Shown here piece by piece: positions 52,933 to 60,133 of a stretch of DNA of 64,000 bases. Each line of letters starts with the position of its first letter. Position 1 is the first letter of the stretch. The notes beneath the pieces were generated by a model. The model made no database searches. It was not told where the DNA came from and worked only from the letters and a program-made list of their open reading frames with translations. Location of the stretch: contig NZ_CP152052.1 in assembly GCF_038637725.1 (NCBI RefSeq), positions 3,851,001 through 3,915,000 on the forward strand, read 5' to 3'. The DNA comes from Psychrobacillus sp. FSL H8-0483 (GTDB taxonomy: Bacteria > Bacillota > Bacilli > Bacillales_A > Planococcaceae). The translations under genes and the position numbers were made by a program.

Positions 52933-53474
52933 TTTATATCCTCCAGTTCCAGATGTTTCCTCAATCCTTTAAGAGCCTGGTGAAGCCTGCTTTTAATCGT
53001 TCCGATCGGCTCTTGCTCCAGTTTGGCGATTTCTGAGAGAGAATACCCTTTCCAATAAAGCAAATCGATTAATTTTCTTTGCGCCGTCGGCAATTTGTTT
53101 TTCGCTGTTGCAATATCGTTCATATCTACTCGTTGATCAATTGGATTGGCAGGGTCCGCAATCTCTACATGTTCCTCTTGATGGTGCTCAGTATGCCTCT
53201 TCTCTTTGCGGAGGTAGTCAATGCATATATTTCGAGTAATCGTGAGGAGCCAATTTACAAAGTTTCCTTGAGCGGGATCGTAATGACTGTTTGTTGTCCA
53301 TAGCCTTAAAAAGACCAACTGAATCATCTCTTTCGCCTTATCCTCATTCCCATTGCAAAACTTCATAACGAAGCTGTAGACAAGCTTTATATACTTATCA
53401 TAAAGCTCCTCAAATGCTTGTCGGTTTTTTTCGTTTACCAATCTCATTAATTCCGCATCGTGTTTTTCTTTCAT
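52929..53474 (-). CDS. ECF-type RNA polymerase sigma factor
   Basis: This 181-residue sigma factor has region 2 (RQAFEELYDKYIKLVYSFVM, NWLLTITRNICIDYLRKEKR) and region 4 (LPTAQRKLIDLLYWKGYSLS, SRLHQALKGLRKHL). It lacks region 3, as expected for the ECF group. It is coupled to an RskA-like anti-sigma gene. A GGGAGTG ribosome site precedes the ATG. Likely targets are itself and the nearby lipoprotein/binding-protein genes, but no matching promoter pair was verified. Confidence 0.95.
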   Translation of the reverse strand: MKEKHDAELMRLVNEKNRQAFEELYDKYIKLVYSFVMKFCNGNEDKAKEMIQLVFLRLWTTNSHYDPAQGNFVNWLLTITRNICIDYLRKEKRHTEHHQEEHVEIADPANPIDQRVDMNDIATAKNKLPTAQRKLIDLLYWKGYSLSEIAKLEQEPIGTIKSRLHQALKGLRKHLELEDIK

Positions 53475-53535
53475 GTGGCACTCCCTGTTATTGGATAAAA
53501 ATATATTACCACTATACTAGTGTAAAAGTAAGGAT

Positions 53536-53561
53536 GGGAACGACCGCAATTGATCGTTCCC
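53536..53561. terminator. Hairpin between lipoprotein and sigma genes
   Basis: GGGAACGA pairs with TCGTTCCC across a 10-base loop. No T run follows, so it may be a weak terminator or an RNA-stability element. Confidence 0.45.
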
Positions 53562-53570
53562 TGAACAGGC

Positions 53571-54032
53571 TTACTTAAATTCAGTTTTACTGTTTACGAT
53601 ATACCACACATCTTTTACTCCCTGTCCGTTTACATCCCCTTTTTGCTGGTCTTTAGCAAAATAATAAAGAGGATAGCCTTTATACGTAACCTGCTTCTTA
53701 GAGTTGTCTTCTCTTGTGATTGTACCGAAATCCTTTTTGTCAAAACCTTCTGGGACGGCGAAATCTTCCTCAGTAAATTCTGGCCAGTTTGCCAGGCAAT
53801 CTCCGCTACAATTGCTTTTTCCAGCTTCGTCCTTTGTAAAGTAATACAACGTCTTTCCTTGTGAATCTGCTAGATATTCTCCAACTTTGTCATTCTTCAA
53901 AAGCTGAAGACTGACAGCTGGTTCTGTTTGATTAGTTTGACTCGTCTCTACTTTTTCCTCCTTGGTTGGTCCGCATGCAGCTAAAACAAAAATAATCGAT
54001 AGTAAAGCGAGGGTAAAAATTCCTTTTTTCAT
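53571..54032 (-). CDS. YxFxxD-motif lipoprotein (COG4315 type)
   Basis: The precursor starts MKKGIFTLALLSIIFVLAAC, with lipobox LAAC. The mature part carries the repeated motif of this family: YLADSQGKTLYYFTKDEAGK, SNCSGDCLANWPEFT (two cysteines), YPLYYFAKDQQKGDVN. ATG at 54032 follows AGGAGG; the longer frame to 54089 has no ribosome site. The family is exported in many Gram-positives with unknown function and is often next to sigma/anti-sigma pairs. It follows the AcfC-like gene and precedes the sigma gene. Confidence 0.9.
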   Translation of the reverse strand: MKKGIFTLALLSIIFVLAACGPTKEEKVETSQTNQTEPAVSLQLLKNDKVGEYLADSQGKTLYYFTKDEAGKSNCSGDCLANWPEFTEEDFAVPEGFDKKDFGTITREDNSKKQVTYKGYPLYYFAKDQQKGDVNGQGVKDVWYIVNSKTEFK

Positions 54033-54073
54033 GTTTGTTCCTCCTAGTAATTTATTAGATTCAAGGCTCATCC

Positions 54074-54877
54074 TTATTTCCAGCCCCATTTTTGAAAGAT
54101 TTGGTGACCTTCTTCTGTTTTTAAATAGTCAATAAATTGCTGTGCCTCTTTTTTCTGATCTGTAATGTTGGTCATGGCAATCGGTGTTCCACGATAGAGC
54201 TTCTCTTCCTCAGGCAGTTCGACCAGGTCGGTCACATCTTTGAGACGATAATGCCATGATTCATAGGTAATCCAAGCATCTAGGCTAGAATTCGATTTCC
54301 ATCGTTCAATGCCTTCAGCACTCGACTTTACAGAAAGGTTAATATTTTGAGAAATCCCTTCGATTAGCCCTTTTCTGCCTGCCATGTCTTCCCACAGGCC
54401 TAGCTGGCCAGCCCCATTCACATCGAGTATTTTGACTCCATTTTTCGTTAAATCTTCCAGGCTTTCAATCTTCTTAGGATTTCCTTTCCTCACCAATATT
54501 CCTGCGGCACGCGAGTAAAGCTCAGTTCGTGATTTAGTGTCGATCATTTCGGGATGGTTAAAGATGAAGTCCTGCAGCATATACTCGGAGCCGCCGAAAA
54601 TAATATCTGCATCTTGCTTTGCCTGGCTGATCCAATTGCCCTCTGGTCCGGCTGTTACTTCCACCCTGATTCCCGTTTCAACTGAAAAATGTTCAGCAGC
54701 TTCCTTGATCGGTCCAAGTGGTCCGCCTGGTCCGTACACCCGGATGACATGATCACTTTGGCTGGTATTTGGTGTCGCCTGGGACGCCGGCTTACGGTCC
54801 ATTTTTGCATAGGCTGACAATCCGGTAGCCGTAATGACAAAGAGCAGTAAAGCTGATAGAAACACGGTCTTCTTCAT
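54074..54877 (-). CDS. AcfC-like periplasmic substrate-binding protein
   Basis: This 267-residue exported protein begins with a hydrophobic signal sequence (VFLSALLLFVITATGLSAYA) but no lipobox Cys. The binding-fold landmarks VYGPGGPLGPIKEAAEHFSV and VTAGPEGNWISQAKQDADII match the accessory colonisation factor AcfC/ModA-like group. No permease or ATPase is adjacent. It may scavenge sulphate, molybdate or an organic anion or act as a sensor. GC-rich codons mark it, like the next three genes, as likely acquired. Confidence 0.88.
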   Translation of the reverse strand: MKKTVFLSALLLFVITATGLSAYAKMDRKPASQATPNTSQSDHVIRVYGPGGPLGPIKEAAEHFSVETGIRVEVTAGPEGNWISQAKQDADIIFGGSEYMLQDFIFNHPEMIDTKSRTELYSRAAGILVRKGNPKKIESLEDLTKNGVKILDVNGAGQLGLWEDMAGRKGLIEGISQNINLSVKSSAEGIERWKSNSSLDAWITYESWHYRLKDVTDLVELPEEEKLYRGTPIAMTNITDQKKEAQQFIDYLKTEEGHQIFQKWGWK

Positions 54878-54934
54878 GATTCCTCCTCCATTTCATACAT
54901 GTTTTTTAACGGTACTATCAAAGGAAACGAAGAG

Positions 54935-54950
54935 AAACCGTAATCGGTTT
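54935..54950. promoter_or_regulatory. Inverted repeat upstream of AcfC-like gene
   Basis: AAACCG-TAAT-CGGTTT has perfect six-base arms around a four-base centre, about 60 bases before the AcfC-like start. It is a candidate operator for an unknown regulator. Confidence 0.5.
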
Positions 54951-55156
54951 GATTATAATTACAAAATAGTTAGAAAGTTTCATAAATCTATTGAAAATTA
55001 GTCTGATGAAGAATAAATAAAGGTGTACCTTATAACGAGAAACATGTGTCAATAATTTTAGTATGTGCTTGTATTTTACCAAGGGTGATGACGATCAATA
55101 TTACGATTAACAACAACAACAACATTAAAGTTCATAAAAATAAACAGAATGAATAA

Positions 55157-55185
55157 TTGACAAAAAATGAGAATAGTAGTAATCT
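55157..55185 (+). promoter_or_regulatory. Promoter of tetR-type gene
   Basis: -35 TTGACA (55157-55162) and -10 TAATCT (55180-55185) are 17 bases apart, just before the operator. Confidence 0.8.
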
Positions 55186-55192
55186 GACGTAA

Positions 55193-55212
55193 AACATACG
55201 CTACCGTATTTT
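55193..55212 (+). promoter_or_regulatory. TetR-type operator, copy 1
   Basis: AACATACGCTACCGTATTTT matches the second site (55922-55941) at 16 of 20 bases. It lies between the promoter and the tetR-type start, the expected place for autorepression. Confidence 0.7.
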
Positions 55213-55226
55213 ACTGGAGAGATGAT

Positions 55227-55769
55227 ATGCAATTAACGAGGGAAGATTGGATAAAAGCAGGATTACAACAATTAGCTGATGAAGGGATAAATAAAGTTCG
55301 CATTGAAGCACTTGCTCGATTGCTAAAAATAAGCAAAGGAAGCTTCTATCACTATTTTCGTGACCATCAAGAGCTTTTAGATTCTATGCTTGATTTTTGG
55401 GAAGTACATGCAACAAAGCTGATTGTTAAAAGTATGGAGCAACAGGATGCCTCTTTAGAACAGCTATTACAGATTAGTTTTAATCGAGATAAAAAAATGG
55501 AGAATGGTATTTATACTTGGGCTAAATATGATCCTGTTGTGGCAGCACGTTTAGTAGATATGGAAGAACAGAGAATTTCTTATGTTGCAAAATTGTATCA
55601 AAAAATGGGCATAGACGAAACTGAATCAAATGATCGAGCGAGACTGGCCTATTTAACATATGTAGGATGGATGACAAGGTTTGAAGCAAATCCTAATTTT
55701 GATATTGATAAAACGGTTGAGCTTTTAACTTCTTTCAGCGGTGTCCAAACATCTTCTGAAAGAAGTTAA
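55227..55769 (+). CDS. TetR family transcriptional regulator
   Basis: This 180-residue regulator has the N-terminal helix-turn-helix (IEALARLLKISKGSFYHYFR, residues about 25-44) and a helical ligand-binding domain. The ATG follows GGAGAG. Its C-terminal codons run into the hairpin of an intergenic repeat (55727-55858), so the last residues (GVQTSSERS) come from the repeat. It likely controls itself and the following DUF3995 gene through matching operators. The ligand is unknown. Confidence 0.93.
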   Translation: MQLTREDWIKAGLQQLADEGINKVRIEALARLLKISKGSFYHYFRDHQELLDSMLDFWEVHATKLIVKSMEQQDASLEQLLQISFNRDKKMENGIYTWAKYDPVVAARLVDMEEQRISYVAKLYQKMGIDETESNDRARLAYLTYVGWMTRFEANPNFDIDKTVELLTSFSGVQTSSERS

Positions 55770-55858
55770 AGCCTCCGGCGGATGTCACCGAATCGGAAAA
55801 GAGTTCTTTGTGCAAGCACAAAGCCGATTCCGGACGCAATTATGCCGAGGCATAATTG
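55727..55858 (+). repeat. Three-hairpin intergenic repeat element, copy 2
   Basis: The element shows a 12-bp perfect hairpin (55727-55738 with 55756-55767), the core GCCTCCGGCGGATGTCAC (55771-55788), a nested hairpin (GAATCGG/CCGATTC and CTTTGTG/CACAAAG, 55790-55830) and a 10-bp hairpin (CAATTATGCC/GGCATAATTG, 55837-55858). The order and length equal copy 1 at 11595-11727, while the stem sequences differ. It forms the end of the tetR-type gene. Confidence 0.88.
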
Positions 55859-55921
55859 ATTATTCGATAATAAATGTCCCTAATATGGTTATAAAACCTG
55901 AAGGGACAAAATTTTTACTAT

Positions 55922-55941
55922 AACATACGATAGTGTATGTT
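55922..55941 (+). promoter_or_regulatory. TetR-type operator, copy 2
   Basis: AACATACGATAGTGTATGTT has seven-base perfect arms (AACATAC/GTATGTT). It is about 30 bases upstream of the DUF3995 start and overlaps the likely -10 region. Confidence 0.75.
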
Positions 55942-55973
55942 TTATTTGAAGTTACGACATTGGGGGCGAATAA

Positions 55974-56396
55974 ATGAAATTACTATTAATATTAGTAGCT
56001 GTAGGAGTTCTGTGGATTATCAGTTTTTTGCATATTTATTGGGCTTTTGGAGGTCGATGGGGTTCTGCCGCTGTTCTCCCAGTAAAAGAGGGAGAACATA
56101 AGCCTGCTTTTACTCCGAGAATATGGGGAACATTATTCGTAGCCATTCTTATTCTACTGGCTAGTGTCATTATTGTTGTTCAAGGAGGTTATTTGCAGGG
56201 GTTCCAAGTAAATAGTTTATCTAAAATCGGAAGTATTGTCTGTGCTTTAGTTTTCATTATTAGGGCAATTGGTGATTTTAAGTTTGTTGGATTTTTTAAA
56301 AAAATTAAACATTCTCAGTTTGCTAGATACGACACTTGGTTCTATAGTCCATTATGTTTATTCTTTAGCTTTGTCTATATCATGTTGTTGTTCTAA
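55974..56396 (+). CDS. DUF3995 domain membrane protein
   Basis: This 140-residue protein has four membrane helices (LLLILVAVGVLWIISFLHIY, GTLFVAILILLASVIIVV, IGSIVCALVFIIRAIGDFKF, SPLCLFFSFVYIMLLF). The H-x-Y-W-A-F-G-G loop of DUF3995 (LHIYWAFGGRWG) is present. The gene lies downstream of the TetR-type regulator and has the same operator sequence, so it is the probable regulated target. The biochemical role is unknown. Confidence 0.88.
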   Translation: MKLLLILVAVGVLWIISFLHIYWAFGGRWGSAAVLPVKEGEHKPAFTPRIWGTLFVAILILLASVIIVVQGGYLQGFQVNSLSKIGSIVCALVFIIRAIGDFKFVGFFKKIKHSQFARYDTWFYSPLCLFFSFVYIMLLF

Positions 56397-56822
56397 TAAG
56401 TATAATGAATTCCCTTTAAAATAAATTTTATAAAGGAAGAAAACATCTCAAAATGGTGTGACTTTAAATTTATATATGCTTCTTATAATATGCACATCTA
56501 ACTGCAATTTTAAGGCATTCATTTAATGAAAATCTATATTTGAAGTTATTTCAGTTTGATATATTTGGTGAGTTTATAAATATATTCAATATAATTAATA
56601 TAGAGTGACTGACATGTGGAGGAAGTTAATCAGGTTATCAATGTGCTTCTTCCAAGGATCCCAATCCGCCTGGGTAACAATTTATTGAACAAGTAGTAAT
56701 AAAAAGAAGATTGAACATAGCAATAGAGCAATACGGATTCTGTTAACAGCGAAGTCCGCTATGATCAATGAGCGTACTAAGAAATTAACACTCATTTTGA
56801 GATTAAATAGAGGAATTTTGTC
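56397..56822. other. Intergenic region, mostly AT-rich
   Basis: No gene, terminator or riboswitch is recognised. It leads into the GC-richer short open frame at 56823. Confidence 0.5.
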
Positions 56823-56918
56823 ATGTCCACGGTTTACCGTAAATTCGTCGATTTTTTCAACTTCTCCGATCCGAACTACGTCCGTTTCGTCCGTAAGTTT
56901 GAAGCCAAGACACCATAG
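56823..56918 (+). CDS. Possible 31-residue basic, Phe-rich peptide
   Basis: ATG at 56823 follows AGAGGA with eight-base spacing. The frame encodes MSTVYRKFVDFFNFSDPNYV and eleven more residues, ending FEAKTP. It holds six Phe and has a net positive charge. Codons are of the optimised kind (TTC, AAC, CGT, GTC), unlike the AT-rich surroundings. It could be a small peptide, a fragment of a lost gene or chance. No function is assigned. Confidence 0.35.
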   Translation: MSTVYRKFVDFFNFSDPNYVRFVRKFEAKTP

Positions 56919-57105
56919 AAACTTGGTGGTTTTTATATTGGTTTCTTACTCAAACATCCACTCTCTTCTCGAATTAAACTACCGTGAGTTCAACATCTTC
57001 AACAAAAAAAGAATGTTAATCCTTCTGGATCAACGCACCAGTTAGCACAAGAAGGAACTTCTATAAACAACTCCCTATTTAGTTCACCATTGAATTATTT
57101 AAAAG

Positions 57106-57387
57106 TTAATTACCCAATAAAATAACAAAGATAACGAATGTGATAATGGCTAAACCAAGTAGTATTAAAAATACTCTCATTAACCAAAACGGAATGTATT
57201 TAAATAGTAATGAAAGTAAAAACAATCCTATCATTTGACTAATTGAAGCATTATAATAAGCGGAATTTCTTATATATACTTCTTTCTTGTGTTCATCCTC
57301 GGTCAGTTTAATCCCCAAAATAATAAAGAAAATTCCGACTAAAATAAGTATCGATACCCCTAAATACATCCAAACCATCTCAAGCAC
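57106..57387 (-). CDS. Small membrane protein, unknown
   Basis: This protein of up to 93 residues has three hydrophobic segments (YLGVSILILVGIFFIILGI, MIGLFLLSLLFKYIPFWL, VFLILLGLAIITFVIFVILL) and a charged loop EDEHKKEVYIRN. A GTG at 57387 or the ATG at 57378 could start it; the ribosome site AAGGG is nearer the ATG. The family is not recognised. Confidence 0.6.
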   Translation of the reverse strand: MLEMVWMYLGVSILILVGIFFIILGIKLTEDEHKKEVYIRNSAYYNASISQMIGLFLLSLLFKYIPFWLMRVFLILLGLAIITFVIFVILLGN

Positions 57388-57433
57388 AACCCTTTAAATT
57401 TTCCGTTAAATAAAGATTATTCCCAAAGATTCC

Positions 57434-57463
57434 TTGTTGAACTAACCTGCTTCGTTAGTTTAA
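57434..57463. repeat. Short Bacillales-type intergenic motif
   Basis: TTGTTGAACTAACCTGCTTC followed by GTTAG closely matches 58611-58635 (TTGTTCAACTAAACTGCCCC then GTTAG). Similar motifs are scattered in Bacillales intergenic DNA. It contains no gene. Confidence 0.4.
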
Positions 57464-57544
57464 GAAGCCCCTGCACATTTTGGTTGGAATGCGCAACTAG
57501 TGCCTTAAACGAATTTCCATAAAAGTTAGATTTGTTAGTAAGGT

Positions 57545-58309
57545 TTATTCGATAGAGTCTACAGCTAATTTAGCAATGGTTCCGTCAGACAATAAGAATT
57601 TATCAATGTTAACATGGGAAAAGTTTTCAATGTGTTCTTCACGTTCAACCTCTACAATCGTCCTAACATGTGGGGCTATTCTCTCCACTGCACATGCAAT
57701 CATTAGAGATTTTCCATCAGTTAAAACTTGGTCACTAACTCTATCATCCGCAAAAATTAAAATTGCTTTCGCTTTTTGAATATTTGCCTGTTCTAACGTT
57801 CCGTTATTCGTTGCATACCCACGGACATAGTGAATTCTTTCATGGATCTCCAATGCCTTCTCATTTGTATCTATTACTACAATTTCTACTTTTTTATCTT
57901 TCGACAAGATGTTCTTTATTGCGATTTCTGCTTTATGAGACCAATCAATAATGACGATATGATTTTCACCTTCGAACATTAAATCACCCTTCTCTTTTAG
58001 TCTTCTATACATAGTTAAACTCTCCATTGCCTTTCCAATAAAGGTAGCGAACAAACCAATTCCAATAACATAAAGGAAGATAATCGTGTAGATTCTTCCA
58101 AGTGTTGAAGAGGGCGATAAATCTCCATACCCAACTGTCAACATAGTTGTCATCGTAAACCAAAATGAATCCATATTCGAACCAAACGTGTAGGGTTCTA
58201 TTAACGGCAAGATAATAGTACTTAATAAAATTAAGCCAACCGTAAATGTCGTTAATACCAACCAGGAAATGCTTGTCATCTTAAAATACAACTTCCTAAG
58301 TACAAACAA
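57545..58309 (-). CDS. Two-TM potassium channel with RCK domain
   Basis: This 254-residue K+ channel is of the MthK/YugO type. Helix 1 is about 14-34, the pore helix and selectivity filter are MLTVGYGD (Thr58-Asp63), and helix 2 is about 72-95. A cytosolic RCK/TrkA-N domain (HIVIIDWSHKAEIAIKNILS, VEIVVIDTNEKALEI) follows. It ends soon after the RCK fold (DGTIAKLAVDSIE) and is shorter than B. subtilis YugO, so a C-terminal lobe is missing. The start TTG follows AGGAGG. It would move K+ and may respond to nucleotides. Confidence 0.9.
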   Translation of the reverse strand: MFVLRKLYFKMTSISWLVLTTFTVGLILLSTIILPLIEPYTFGSNMDSFWFTMTTMLTVGYGDLSPSSTLGRIYTIIFLYVIGIGLFATFIGKAMESLTMYRRLKEKGDLMFEGENHIVIIDWSHKAEIAIKNILSKDKKVEIVVIDTNEKALEIHERIHYVRGYATNNGTLEQANIQKAKAILIFADDRVSDQVLTDGKSLMIACAVERIAPHVRTIVEVEREEHIENFSHVNIDKFLLSDGTIAKLAVDSIE

Positions 58310-58844
58310 TATCTGTACCTCCTCTTAAGAATACCTATTAGAAGTTTGCATTATCTTTTTGGCCCCCAAGCAGGATAACTTTCAAGGGACCAGCGAACTT
58401 TATTGATCTCTTCTTTCTCGAGAATCTGTGTTTTCCAATACATGATTTCTCTCTTTATGTTGTAAGTTCTACTAAATCTTCTTATTTTCTCCATGACCAT
58501 CATTATCATTTGCATAAATTTTTTCGTTTGTAATTTTCATTTCATCGGCTCCTTTCCACTCCACATTTTGTGTCAAATGCGACATAAAAAGAATGGAATT
58601 TTTATATCTCTTGTTCAACTAAACTGCCCCGTTAGCCATCCATACAGCACAAAATAGTGCTTCACCACAGAGTATGAAAATGGTTAAGAGTAGTCAATAC
58701 TAATAGCCCACCGAAATCCATAGACTTATTAATGTATGTACGCCCTCCTCTTTTTTTTAAAACTATTGAGCAGGGTCTTCTTAACTGTTATCATTTTTTC
58801 TTTCTTGAAGAAATTTATTTTCAGGTAGTTCAATAAGGGACTAC
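58310..58844. other. Intergenic region with possible small ORF remnant
   Basis: The minus strand carries two adjacent short frames: one with a good ribosome site (AAAGGAG) encodes MKITNEKIYANDNDGHGENK then stops. The other, 58351-58515, encodes a 54-codon stretch ending ESYPAWGPKR but has no ribosome site. They may be one frameshifted small gene. A short repeat motif lies at 58611-58635. Nothing else is seen. Confidence 0.4.
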
Positions 58845-59009
58845 TCATTTTTCTATTTCTAATTCTATTATTAACTTACAAAGATATCCAACGATATATT
58901 CTCTTTGAGTCATTTCTTCAATGTCATTATTTTCTACAAGGTCATCAATTCCTTTATTAATAACGTCCCATAAAGGTGTCCCTTCAAATATTTCATATGG
59001 GTGTGCCAT
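58845..59009 (-). CDS. Small hypothetical protein
   Basis: This acidic 54-residue protein reads MAHPYEIFEGTPLWDVINKG, then DDLVENNDIEEMTQREYIVG, then YLCKLIIELE. ATG at 59009 follows GGGAGG with ten-base spacing; the frame is open further upstream to 59081 without a ribosome site. It looks like a small soluble helical protein family of Bacillales, function unknown. Confidence 0.6.
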   Translation of the reverse strand: MAHPYEIFEGTPLWDVINKGIDDLVENNDIEEMTQREYIVGYLCKLIIELEIEK

Positions 59010-59081
59010 ATAACTATAACCTCCCTGATTATCTACTGTTAGCATTTTAATAGATAATATCATCTTTAACCAGCCTTCCAC

Positions 59082-59330
59082 TCTAGGTCAATAAGAAAAA
59101 AAAGCTGCCTTTGGTAACTCTACAATCTCCCACTAAAGCCATCTTTGCTTGAAAAAGAAAATATAGAGGTTATGGATACTTCAGTTATTTTTTATTGAAA
59201 AAGGTCGGTGCAGAGTCTACATTTTTTAATCACCGATATTCTAGATTATTTATTCCATCTTTAACCCATACCAGATTATCAGAAATATTTTTTTGAAAAT
59301 TAAGTTTAGAATAAAAATTTTAATAAACTA
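59082..59330. other. Intergenic region without visible gene
   Basis: AT-rich, no gene recognised. It leads into the promoter/Fur-like box at 59331. Confidence 0.5.
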
Positions 59331-59360
59331 ATTGACAACGAATATCAATTTCATTAACAT
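59331..59360 (+). promoter_or_regulatory. Promoter with Fur-box-like sequence
   Basis: -35 TTGACA (59332-59337) and -10 TAACAT (59355-59360) are 17 bases apart. The overlapping ATTGACAACGAATATCAAT (59331-59349) matches the Fur-box form ATTGATAATCATTATCAAT at about 14-15 of 19 bases. It is 160 bases upstream of the small membrane-protein gene. Confidence 0.45.
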
Positions 59361-59517
59361 GAAGTCGTCACAGTCTTCACATTTAATTTGACATAATTTT
59401 TGTTAAAAAATCTACTTGTTTATTTATTAATGTAATATATCTCCATTAAGATATCACTTTCAAGAACTATCACTGATTTTATATTATGAATTTAAACTAG
59501 GAAGGGGTAAAATAAAA

Positions 59518-59736
59518 ATGAACTGGAAAAAGGGCGGATTATGGATTATTGTTTTTTTCATTGTAAAAGGTACGATTTCTACACTTTTAATTGTTACAGG
59601 TGCTAAATATTTTAATTTATCATATATGCAATTATTAGTACTAGTACTGATCTTATTACTGATTTCTCTAACAGGCCGTAAATTCCTTTATAGACATAAA
59701 CAAACCAAAAAGAAAAAAGAGAAAAATACATATTAA
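59518..59736 (+). CDS. Small two-helix membrane protein
   Basis: This 72-residue protein begins MNWKKGGLWIIVFFIVKGTI and has two hydrophobic segments (about 7-30 and 35-54, LLVLVLILLLISL) and a strongly basic tail (RKFLYRHKQTKKKKEKN). AGGAAGGGG precedes the ATG. It resembles many small bacterial membrane peptides without known function. A Fur-like box in its upstream region would suggest iron regulation. Confidence 0.65.
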   Translation: MNWKKGGLWIIVFFIVKGTISTLLIVTGAKYFNLSYMQLLVLVLILLLISLTGRKFLYRHKQTKKKKEKNTY

Positions 59737-59766
59737 ACCCCAGAGACCTTTGGATTTCTGGGGTTC
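59735..59766 (+). terminator. Terminator after small membrane gene
   Basis: AACCCCAGA pairs with TCTGGGGTT directly after the stop codon. Confidence 0.65.
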
Positions 59767-60133
59767 TACTTTGGTAGTCTTTTTTATTGGACTAACTGGC
59801 AGTTTAGTCGCACAAGAAGTACCACTATTTGGTCAAATAGAAAAAAAGAGATTATCGCTATATTCAGGGTTTTTTCTCTAATTAAATCGATAAATATTGA
59901 AAGTATTGCTTTTTGACATGATTCCATAAAAATGTTGGATTTCACCTAATTTTAATCACATCTTTTGTCATTGTAGACATAAAAAAAATCTCCCTTTTAA
60001 CTAAGAATTGTATTTCAATTCTTGTCTTCTAGGAGATGATAGCACAAACTTTGTTACACCCCGTTTAAATGGGCCTCAATAGAAAATAAATCTTCCACGT
60101 TTAAATAAGTTAATATCAAGTAATATAAATCAC
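59737..60133. other. Intergenic region
   Basis: Holds the hairpins described separately and AT-rich sequence. The stretch at about 59784-59815 faintly resembles the TTGTTGAACTAAC motif. No gene is seen. Confidence 0.5.
59981..60037 (-). terminator. Terminator of the O-acylation operon
   Basis: On the minus strand AAGAATTG pairs with CAATTCTT and the outer ATCTCC with GGAGAT, followed by T8. It lies about 100 bases past the SGNH gene stop. Confidence 0.8.

Larger units (their letters stand above)
54878..55191. other. Regulatory intergenic region
   Basis: This region lies between divergent AcfC-like and TetR genes. It contains the inverted repeat AAACCGTAATCGGTTT at 54935-54950 near the AcfC-like start, and the tetR promoter at 55157-55185. 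No gene is seen. Confidence 0.55.

Noticed and set aside
52210-54877. A plasmid or phage integration with attachment repeats
   Set aside because: Composition differs, but no integrase, att repeat or tRNA target was found at the borders.
56761-57045. A 94-codon plus-strand frame
   Set aside because: It overlaps, in another frame, the shorter open frame that has a proper ribosome site, and its composition (Ser/Leu/Arg-rich) is not protein-like.
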